From Planococcus citri (Eukaryota > Arthropoda > Insecta > Hemiptera > Pseudococcidae): DNA of 64,000 nucleotides. A model generated the notes under the pieces. It did no database searches, was not told the origin of the DNA, and saw only the letters and a program-made list of their open reading frames with translations. This document shows positions 37,801 through 49,800 of this stretch, one piece after another; positions within the stretch are counted from its first letter, which is position 1, and the number at the start of each line of letters is the position of its first letter. Made by a program: the position numbers and the translations under genes. The stretch is from the NCBI RefSeq assembly GCF_950023065.1, contig NC_088677.1:63947469-64011468 (forward strand), given 5' to 3'.

Positions 37801-40800
37801 GATTTATACCTGGAAAAATTGAAATAATTTTCAAATAATGTCATGTTTCCAGTCAATTTCAACGAAAATAAACGGTAACAAATGTGTGAGTATTTACCAA
37901 GGTAGTTTTCTTTTAACGTCATTGATTAATCCACCAAACAATACCCCTGTCCTGGACAAGCCTGATTCCTCACGTAATTTTTGTTCATCAACTTCTGTAT
38001 CTAAATCTTCTTTTATCTTTTCCGAATGTCTTTTTCTAACATCCTGAAATTTATTCGAATTTATATTATAGGTATCAATGCAGTTTTATTTTTTGACAAA
38101 ATAATACCTAAATGGAAAGAAAGGGTACATAGTATTTGGGTAGGTACCTGAGGAATAGCAGCTGGCGGTTCGATTCTAATGGACGGATCCCATTCCCCAG
38201 GAGGAAGTACAGTCACAGCATCTAAAAATTCATCGATAGCCGCAAGTAAATGATTACGATTCCGAGCTTTATAAGCTACCTCGTGAAATATCTCATCTGA
38301 CATTAACGTGGCCATAGATCGACCAACTTCATGATAATCTAGCCCCTGTGAAGTTCAAGATCATGTTAGGTATATGTACCCAGCCAAAAACACTATAAGT
38401 ACAAATAACAACTATGATTAGGTATAGAAAAATTGAAATTATACTCACTGTAGGACCTAACAATATAAAAATAAAACGAGACGGAATAGGCACTTCCGTC
38501 AAATCACTCAGAAACACCGCTTCCGAAAGTCTAACAAATGCAGAAACTGGTTTCTCCAAGAAATCAACCTGTCCAACTAAAATACTCGACGCTTCAGCAC
38601 CAGCAGGAATTTTACGCATGAAATGCGTATTTCCCTAGAAAGTAAATCATAAAGTGAGTTATTAGGATCAAGTGAGATGAATTTCAATTTTGACTTACTT
38701 TATGATCAGGATTCAAATCGCCATAACTTTGTATTCTAGGCATTCCAACGTATCCTGTTTTCTCATTTTCTGTAGTACTAATTGCACCTAAAGAATTGGA
38801 TAAAATATTAAGTACTGCTTACTCCCATCATCGTATAAAAATAATTAAGAAAGATAAAGATAGTAGATTGATATTTTCAAGTTGAAGTTAAAAATTGAGG
38901 ATTCGTAAAAGTCTGATTATTATTACTGAAATTCGTTTGGATCAACAAGCGCAAATGCTTATCATTCAGATTATAAGTAAAACAGTGATAAGCTTTTGGG
39001 TGCAAAAAACATGTCATGGCATAACATTTTGCGTAGTGATCTTGTTCGACTTGAGTAAAATACTTGATCGGCAAAGAAGCTGTGAAATTGGCTCGATTTT
39101 AATTTTAATAAAAATGACGCAGAAATGTTAGCGATTGCGACTGACAGACTGCAATGGAAGATTTTGAAGATACTGTACAGTTATTGAAACGCATAAAAAC
39201 ATTACAATAACAATAAAATAATAAAGTCTTCGGATCATTGTACGTAAAATTGATCCAATAATCTAAAAAAAATTGGTTCAAATTTACTCGTACGTTGTTC
39301 AATAGGTACCTGTTATATTGCTTCAAATTTTCGTATTGAAACAAAAAATTAGAACAGTACAAAAAAATAATGAGACTTAATTCTCTCAGAACTTGAAGGA
39401 GGGGGTCGGGGGTGAAATGAGGGTAGTTCTCTAACCTCTCAGCCTCACTTGTAGCAGGAACCTATAAAAAAAACGAGTAAAATCGAAAAACATGAGGATC
39501 GATGCAGGTAGGATAGTTTTTTTGCGTTTTTACGGCGAACTGGTTATGCAATTTTATTAACACGAATGACATCAGTCCACGAATTTCAGGAAAAAGTAAG
39601 GGGAAAATTCCGACCAGGTTAATTTTAGGTACATAGTCAACATTATATACCTTTTTGATCAAAATCCCATCCTGATTCTAGATAAACGTAGCCTCTTGGT
39701 GAGGGGGTGGAACCCAAACAAACTTAAGTACCTACTTTGCATAAATTAGATATGTACCTCAAAAACGGGTCCTCCGATTTTGGTTAATTTTTTTCTACTA
39801 GTTTCCTAGTCGGGGGCCCACATAAGGATCTACAGCACCCCCTCCCCGCCGATCCTCCTGGACAACTTTTTTCTTGGGAGTCCTAAGGAACATTTCTAGC
39901 CCTTGTCCTAAAAAAAGTGGCCCTACTCACATAATGGAGGCCATTTTGATTGACAGGTCAGCCGAAACCACAAATTTTACGTTCCAACATAGGACTTGCA
40001 CGAAATTTTTTAAACCGTACAAAAGTATATCGAAAGAGCAGGCCAAAATTTATCACCTGTCAAAATTTTCAAAAATCAAATTTTGGCCAAAAATGTGGGG
40101 AAAAACCAAAATTGTATCAAATGGGTCTAGAAAGCTGAAATTTGATATATACTCTATTTTCGACCTGCCAAATCGATTAAAAACTGTTTCAACTAATTTT
40201 TAGCAGTTCTGGAGCCTCCAGCAGATTTTTGAAGCTCGAAATTCTCACAAAATTTCATCACATGGAGTTGGAAAGCCGAAATTCATTCTGCAAACTAATT
40301 TCAATACTCTACGAAGTTCACTGTGGGTGGATTTCAAGTCGTTTTGGAGCCTCCAGCGACTTTTTGAAAATTACTGGAGCCTCCAGTAGATTTTTGAAAC
40401 TTGAAATTTCCTCAAAATTTCATCAAATGGAGATGAAAAGCCAAAATTTACTCTGCACTCCAATTTTAACACCCTCTAAAGACGACTTCATGTGGGTTCA
40501 AGTCATTTTGTAGCATCGAGCGACTTTTTGAAAGGTTTTATAGCGTTTTTAGACAAATTGAAATTTCCAAAAAGTAGCTGGAAGCTTCAAAACCACCATG
40601 CAGTCGACTTCATATAGTATTGAAATTAGTTTGCAGAGTAAATTTCGGCTTGTTAACTTCATTTGATAAAATATTCTGAAAATTTCAAGTTTAAAAAATC
40701 TGGTGGACACTCCAGTAAAGAATAACTTAAGGAATTTTAAATCAGAAATTTCAAATTTCAAAAGCTCAAAACTGAACTTTTAAAATAAAAGTTCAACTTT

Positions 40801-43800
40801 TTATTATGATTACGGTATTTTCAAAAATTTAGTTTTCAAAATATAGGGCCTCATCAACACTTCTAGTTGGGCACGAAAGCCACATGATTCATTTGAGTGA
40901 TCCTTTCGAGCTACCTTTCATTCCCCATCAATGCTATCAAATATATGTAGTTGGAATGGTTTTCGAGAGCACTGAGTTTGAGAGTTGAAATATCTCTATG
41001 AGTTTTGGATGCGACCCTCCTCCTTCTCTATTCCGAAAAAATTGAAATAAGTAGGTATTTCAAATACGTAGGGCGAATTATGTGTCGATTTTTACCAATT
41101 CAAGCTGTCACCGTGTTGGAAAAAATCTGTCTATTTTTTAGGTTCGACTCATCCTCGAGTAATTTAGACCCCATAGGAGCCTCTTTGGAAGCTTGATGTG
41201 TACCAAAAAATTATTTAAAATAGTGAAAATATGCTCAATTCAAAAACTTTTTTGGACTAAAAAATTTAGTTTGAAGGTCTCCCCTCTCCTTCAACTTCAA
41301 GTTTGAAAAGTAAAAATTTCAGTTGTTTTTGCTTATAATTTCCTTGTCATTTTAATTTCTTTTTTCACTATAAAGCCACAAAAAAAACAAAAAAAAACAG
41401 AAAATAATTAATTGAAAAAATTGTTGACTAAAACTTGAAATGAACAACTGCTGAAGGCATTACACTCGTAAAATCATAAGGAAGCTGATGAATTAGGAAA
41501 GAAAGGGGGTGAAACGCTCCCAAAATCTGAGAATAATTATTCCAGTAGGTACCTATATTTTTCATTTTAGCGTTTACTTTTTATACTTATCTGTAAAACT
41601 TGTAAATAAGTCAACTTGGAAGAAAAACTTTGATCCCTTTTCCCATAATTCCTCAAGGAGCTCTTATCAAAAAAATGATCGATGTGTCACAAAAATTTTT
41701 AAATCCATGAAAATTTTCAAAATTCAAGAATATTTATGCCTGGTTTTCAAATTGAAATAAATCTTCTGGTTGCATTTCTAGAGAGGGATTTGAAGGTAAA
41801 ATGAATTCAATTCTGATGACAAAATTTGTAAAATTCACGGAAATACAATTTTCGAAGTAAGAAAGAGATAAATACCTAGAAGGAAGCTGGAAGATTATAA
41901 TTGAAAGTACATATTTATTTAGATAGGTACTCCAATTTTTATTATGTACATAGGTAAATTTCAATTATTTTGTAAAATTTTGAGGCAGATGACTTTCCCA
42001 CCTAGCTCACCCCTTCCCATATGGACCTTTATGAAGTAAATCACATTTCAAGATGAAAAATTTTGACGAAATCAGAATTCACATACCTACTTAGGTATTA
42101 AGTAAGTATAGATGACTTTTTAATTTTTTTATTTTGGCATCAGTTTTGAAAATCGTCTTAAAATCTACTACATTTAAAAAGTGAAGGAGCAAAATATAAA
42201 TTCAGACTAAAATTGTCTGTGTAATTGTCTATCATTAAAATTAACAGAATTCAAAGCATTCGGATCTCAAAAAAAAAATGGAAAAAAATTTCAAGTTTTT
42301 CGAAATTTGTATGATTTGGAAATTGAAAGAGCAACGCTTGAGATTGATAAAAATAAAAAATTTCAATACTATTTTGATTAATTTTCTGAGTTAAAATATC
42401 AAGATCTATTTTTTGTTTTTAGTTGAAATGAACGCAGCTGTGATTCGCAAATCGAACTTTCAAAATAAGGGCCACCCTCATCATGATGATTACGTCCAAA
42501 ACATTTTTTCTGGGTACCTATTAACTCATTATCTTGATAAAAGGAAACTTCAATTGTAACTTACTGTAATAGAGGGAAGTACTACAATTTTAATTCAAAA
42601 ATTAAATATTTGAATCAGATAACTGTCTAACGTTATCTTCGACATTTTACACAAGTATAAAACTACCTTTAACTAATAGAAATAAAGAAGAGACGTTATG
42701 ATCTAAAGGTGTACAGGTGTGGAAAAGATACGTAGAAAAGTTACTGTAGTGCACTAAAAATGAAGCTGTAAATAAATCTACCGTCATTTTATTTATGTCC
42801 AATAATAAAATGAATAAGAATTACTCTCACCGAAACAAATTTTCCTTTTTCTTCATCTAAAAAAAAAGAAGCAAATTTGAGTCTCATTTTTTGGTCAACT
42901 TATTTCCTGAAGGCTGAATAAGTAACTAGGTAATCTATTCATTCATTTATTGGACAATCATACGTTTTCGATTTAATTAAATTTATTATCACCAAACTGA
43001 TTGATTTTGGACAAGACTATTTATTTACTACGATATACATAGGTATGTACGTATTTTCAAAAGCTGGACGAAATACACAGAAAATAGGTACCTACTATAG
43101 GTATACGAGGTACCCCAAAAACAAACACAATGATAACTACAAAAGACAAAATTTTAACGCAGTCGATTCTCGTGCAACGTAACTTACTATATACCTTTTA
43201 TGGTCTTTCTTCTACCATGCCACGTACTACTTCTCCTACTTTGAAAATCTGCAGCAGGAATTATTGATTTATGAAATTTCAAACATCATAATGGTAACAA
43301 TTTTTTTAAACTTCTAGTGCGTGATAATGACAATGTAGGTAATGTTTCCTATTAAGCTCTATATGCCTATGCGGATTCTTACGTAGGTAGGTACTAGATA
43401 AGTATAGGTATTTTGAACGACGATTTCAACATTTACATACATTTATCTAATACTCGAAAACACATAATATTGGTCTCTCATCTATCTATAAACCATACAC
43501 AATTAGCAATATGTATCTTAAAATGTAATTAACCCTACCAGTAGGCGCAGGTGTTAAAAATCTTCCGAGACTTTGAACAGGCACCAGTGTAGGAGCTGAA
43601 TGAGTCTCTTCCACTGCAAAAAGCAATTTGTGCATTATGTTATGAGTGCTTACCTATGCCTTAATGCTTATGTTAGTAAATTAAAAAGCTGCGATTAAAA
43701 AGCAGCGACAGTTTGTTTTCGTGTTTCAATCCGCAGCCACCTTTACCCGAACGGAATTTTAGTATGGCAATTAAAACACATAACTCTCAATTAAATCAAC

Positions 43801-46800
43801 CGCTCGAAATTTATTACTCGGTGAAAAAAAAAATTAGATTTAGTTTCGAATTCGAGAAAGCACGCGAATCTGTTCAGCAGTATAGGTGGTATAACTTGTC
43901 CTTGAAAGTAACTTATTTCTTTGAAGACAACTTTAGACTATTTGTAAGAACATGAAGGGATTTACAAATTGCCTATTCAAAATATCCATCGTGTCGTGTT
44001 TTAGTATTTCAATAACACGCTGTTTTTTCCTCTATTTTTTTTAATAGCTTTACCTTTACCCAATGAAGGGTGAATTTTACCTGCTGTCAACAAAATAAAC
44101 ACCGTTCCCGTAATTAACTACTGTTCGCGTTAAAAATGAACAGAACACCTCGCCGTGTTTAAATACCTTCTCTAATAAAAAAATAATAAATATTGGAAAA
44201 TTCATTCTTTCACATCCTACGTGAAAAAAAGCCCGTACATAATAGTTATAATTAAAATTGAAAAAAAAAGCATAAACTCCGTTCGAGTATTTCATTTATA
44301 CGATTTTTTCCCAACGAAAAATGTGAATGAAAAAATTGAATTAAAGTCTACCGCCGCGTCGATGTATTATTGGTCTTTTTTGTGTAAATAAAAATCAGCC
44401 TTTTCGCTATTCAATTTACAAGCAAAATGTGCGCTTTTTTTTGTATATAGCGGAATTACATAGTGGAAATTCAACAATGCGGAAAATTTTCCACATTTTC
44501 GATTCTCGATTCGTTCATCATATATTTTTTTCTCTCTTTTTCAAATAATGTTCAAAGTAATTCCGTATAAGTATGGTTAACGTATTGTAAAAAAAAGAAA
44601 AAAGAAAAAAAGAAGCGAAGTTATGGGATAGAAATTAATTTAATAGCTGGTTGGATATACGAGTCATAATGTTAGGCTGAAATAATTAAATTGCTCGAAT
44701 AAACATATATAGCTTTTATCAAATTTATAATATAAACTTACTCTTCGATGATGAATGGCTTTTGCCAATTTCAGCCAACGAGCGTATAATGGGTAACTTA
44801 GACATATTATTATCTTTTCTTCTCTCATGCTGATGCCTATGCCTTTGCAATAAAGTTTCTTTAATCTGAAATTTCAATATGTACGTTATTATTTCTCGGC
44901 TATAAACGCCAGACAATATCGAGTTAATAATGTCAAATCGGTATGAAATTAACGTTAACGCCTTATATATTGACGGTAACTAGATATGCAATTTATTTAA
45001 CACGTCAACGTTGAAAGTTTTGATGAGAATTTTTTTTTAAACGCTGATACGAAATAATGAATTTTACGTTGTTTGGTTGATTGAAGAGAAAGTAAGTACG
45101 TTTTTAGCTTTAGTTATTATTAAAATAGGTGCTAGATCTATACCTTTTTCGTGTGTTTTTTTTTACATTAAAATGTTTTGCTCATGTCTTGTAATTTTTT
45201 TGGTTACTGAAGTCAATTTTTTTGTAAAAAATTAAGTACAGCAAGCCCTGTTTTTGGAACTTTGGAACCCCTGGAAAACAACTGACTGAAAAAATAACAC
45301 TCACGCATATGCGTGAGAAGACCGACTTTTCTTCAAATAAAAATCTTTTACGAACGAATTGCTTCACTTTTTGTGAAACATTTATGTAGCAATTACCTAT
45401 TGATCTGTTTACAATCGAATTGAATCATTTAAGGAGAGAGTTTTTCTTTTCCAATATTATTGGACTCCTTAGTATTGGTTCATCATTTACCTACGAACGA
45501 TTGGTGATTAAATAAATAAATTTCTTGGTGAATCATTCGTAAATGGATTGATTAATTTTTAGTGAATCATTCACGAACGAATTGATTATTCGTTGGTGAA
45601 TCATTCACGAACGAATTCAATAATTTTTTGGTGAATCACTCGCGGATCAATTGAATAATGTTTTGGTGAATTATTCGCGAACGAATTGAATAATTTTTGA
45701 GGAATCATTCGTTAACGAATCAATTCGTATAAGTAAGCGACTCGTTCGCTGACGAATAAATTCACCTATGACCTAATTAATTTTTGGTGAATCATTCGCG
45801 ACCGAATCAATTCGTAGGTATAAGTAACAAAGTAACTCGGTCGCGAACTAATACTAATAGATTCATTTATTCAATTTTTAGTGAATCATTCGCGAACGAA
45901 TTGAATAATTTTAGGCGAATCGTTCGCGAACGAATAGATTTATTTAATGATTTAATCAATTTTTGGCGAATCATTAGCGAACGAATTGAATATTTTTTGG
46001 TGAATCATTCGCGAACGAATCGAATAATTTTTTGGTGAATCATTCGCTAACGATTTAATTCGTAAAAGTGACTCGTTCGCGAACGAATCGATTCACATAA
46101 TCAATTTTTGGTGAATCATTCGCGAGAATCGTGACCGAATTAATTCGCATAAGTAACTCGTTCGCGAACGAATAAATTCACTTAATCAATTTTTGGTGAT
46201 TCATTCGTAAACGAATTGAATCTTTTTTGGTGAATCATTCGCGAACGAATTGAATAATTTTTTGATGAATCATTCGCGAACGAATTAATTTGTAGAAGTG
46301 ACTCGTTCGCGAACGAATTGACTCACATAAATAATTTTTGGTGAATCATTCGCGAGAATCGTGACCGAATTATTTCGTTGTGATCTGTCACGAGAAAACC
46401 AGGTTAGTGTCCAAAACGTAAATTTTACAGGACAGGCATTTGAAGTTTTGAATCTATGTGTTCGGGAATCTATGATTCGTAGGTCCGTGAAACTTGGACC
46501 ATTTTTGACCACCAGGGATGCCAACATAACCTGACATTTTTTTTCAAAATCAGGGTTGCCAAAGGCCGATAATCGAAATTTCCCTAAATCGATTTTTTCG
46601 TTTTTTTAAAATTTCGCACCAAAAATTTCGCGAAAACTACTAAGAATGAATTATTAACATAAAATAAGTTATTTATTGAGTTTTTCAATTTTTTCAAAAA
46701 ACTTGTTCAAGGTGAAAAGAGTTGATTTTTCCAGCTTAAGCCTCATTCAAATTTCAAAAAAAGGGCCTTAATCCTACAAATGTGAGCGGATATCCACAAA

Positions 46801-49800
46801 AATTTGCATGCTGACTCCCCCGGGTATACATTTTAAGAAAATTAAGAAAAAAAATGTTTTTTCATTTTTTTTGTAGTTGCTCTATTTTTTTAACCTTAAA
46901 TTTAGGGTCAAAAAAATCGTTCGCGAACGTTTTTACCACCACAGGTAGATTCTGCACCCTGAGTACTACCAATATCCATCAAAAAAAATATATCGATTTT
47001 TTGGACACTAACCTGGTTTTCTCGTGACAGATCACGTATTAGTAACTCATTCGCGAACGAATGGATTCAACTAATCAATTTTTGGTGATTCATTCGCAAA
47101 TGAATTGAATATTTTTTGGTGAATCATTCGCGAACGAATTGAATAATTTTTTGATGAATCATTCGCTAACGAATAAATTTGTAAAAGTGACTCATTCGTG
47201 AACGAATCGATTCACCTAATTAATATTTGGTGAATCATTCGCGAACGAATTAATTTGTAGAAGTGAATCGTTCGCGAACAAATTGACTCACCTAATTAAT
47301 TTTTGGTGAATCATTCGCGAGAATCGTGACCGAATTATTTCGTATTAGTAACTCGTTCGCGAACGAATGGACTCACTTCATCAATTTTTGGTGATTCATT
47401 CGCAAACGAATTAATTATTTATTTTTTGGTGAATCATTCGCTAACGAATTAATTCGTAAAAGTGATTCGTTCGGGAACGAATCGATTCACCTAATTACGA
47501 ATGGATTCACTTAATCAATTTTTGGTGATTCATTCACGAACGAATTGAATAATTTTTTGATGAATCATTCGCTAACGAATTAATTCGTAAAAGTGGCTCG
47601 TTCGCGAACGAATCAATTCACCTAATTAATATTTGGTGAATCATTCGCGAGAATCGTGACCGAATTAATTCGTATAAGTAACTCATTCGCGAACGAATTG
47701 AATAATTGTTGGTGAATCATTCGCGAACGAATTTAATAATTTTTTGGTTAATCACTCGCAAACCCAATTGAATAATTTTTTGGTGAATCATTCCCAAACG
47801 AATCGATTCATCTAATCAATTTTTGGTGAATCATTCGCGACCGAATTAATTCGTATAAATACGTAACTCGTTCGTGAACGAATCGATTCATGTAATTAAT
47901 TTTCATTTTTTGGTGAATCATTCACGAACGAATTGAATAATTTTTGGTGATTCATTTGCAAACGAATTGAATAATTTTTTGGTGAATCATTCGTGAACGA
48001 ATTGAATATTTTTTGGTGAATCATTCGCGAACGAATTAATTCGTTTAAGTGACTCGTTCGCGAACGAATCGATTCATCTAATTAATTGTTGGTGAATCAT
48101 TGGTGAACGAATTGATTTGTATGAGTGACTCCTTTGAGAACGAATTGATTCGTATCACTGCTGCCTTCGCGAACGAATTGATTCATGAATTGATGAATTA
48201 TTCAATTTATTCGCGAATGATTTAATAAAAAATAAATAAAAATACATAAATCTATTTGTACGCAATTTATTCTTTCAAAAAATTAATCAATTCGTTCCTG
48301 AACATTGTGATAAATAATGTATACACGAGAGTACGCACAATGATAAGACGTTTATTACATAACGAACATACATGAACTAAGCAACAATGTATCATTACAT
48401 CGAGTACAGTGCAATACATATGGACAGGGGGAAAAGGGTGGTAAACGTAGATAAATTCGTAGGTAAATGGAGCAGTACCGCTACAAATCTTCCCCCCCTT
48501 TGAAAAAAAAATCATCACCGAATTAAAAATAGACAAAAACATGAGATCGATAATTAAAAATATAAGTAAAATTGCCAGTAGATTGAAAAATAGGATTTTT
48601 TTTTTTTTTTTCTAAAACATTTTAAAATTTTTTTATCGCTTTTCAACTAAAAAAGTATAAATTACATAATAATATTTAAAAGTTAAAATCTTAAACTAAT
48701 GGTAACTTATCACACATTAAAAAAATACAATTTTTTTTTTCAAAATTTTTTCGTTTTTTTTTTTTTTCACATTTTTCAAAATTAGGACCAATATACACGT
48801 AAATTAAAAATTAAAAAAGGTATACTACAGAACATAGTCCGCGAATCGGGCTGGTTTTTTTATCACTCTGCCCCTTGAAGTAACGGTGCTCGGAAGATCA
48901 AATGAGACTCTTCTTTGGGTAGAGGATGAAGGTGTTTGGGCAGGCGGTGGTGGAGGGACGATATCAGGCTCTTGAGGCAAAATGGTTGCATAATGATGGG
49001 ATTTTTTCTTGAGAATTGGCGTAATTTTTTTTTCATTTTCTGCCTCTTCATCTGATAGGACATAAGCAGGCTTCAGTCTGTCAATAGAAACAGCATCCTC
49101 CTTTCCGTTGATGTCAATAAGAAAATATTTCTTTTTTCGACGGAGGACTGTGAAAGGTCCATCATATGGAGCCTCCAGAGGAGCTCGGACGCGGTCCACT
49201 CTAACGTAGACCTTTTTGCACTTCCCCAGGTCCTCACTTACGAATATTTTGCGATTTTGAAACTGCTTCGAGGCTGCAGGGCTGATTTTGCGAATGGAAT
49301 CTCTCAACTTTTGTACATATTCGTAATTGTTGCTAATCGCCACCGGACCTGGGGAAATAAATTCGCCTGGGAGTACTAAAGGCCTACCAAATGCCATCTC
49401 CGCGCAGCTCACGCCTGTATCGTCCCTAGGGGCTGCTCGGAGACCGAGTAGGACCATAGGCAGTCCAGTTAGCCAGTTTTTACTGCCTAGAGCTCGAAGT
49501 GCCTCCTTCAGCCTCCGGTGGATTCGTTCCACCATGCCATTAGCCTTGGGGTTATAGGCTGTGGTCGAAATTTGATCGGACCCCAAAAATTTACATAATT
49601 CGCTCATCAGATCAGAAAGAAACTGCCTGCCTCGATCAGTAGTGATCCGCAATGGCACACCATACCTCGAGATCCAATTTTCAACAAACGCAGTAGCAAC
49701 AGTAATGGCGTCCATACTTTGGATAGGTATTACCTCAATCCATTTGGTACTACGGTCGATCATAGTAAGTAAGTATCGATGATAACGCCATTCTGAGAGC

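Noticed and set aside
39874..40513. Plus-strand open frames in the SLC4 intron
   Set aside because: They fall in a decayed repeat with diverged tandem units; composition is not protein-like.
45480..48240. CRISPR-like array
   Set aside because: Repeats touch without unique spacers, drift in sequence and sit in a eukaryotic intron; this is a satellite.
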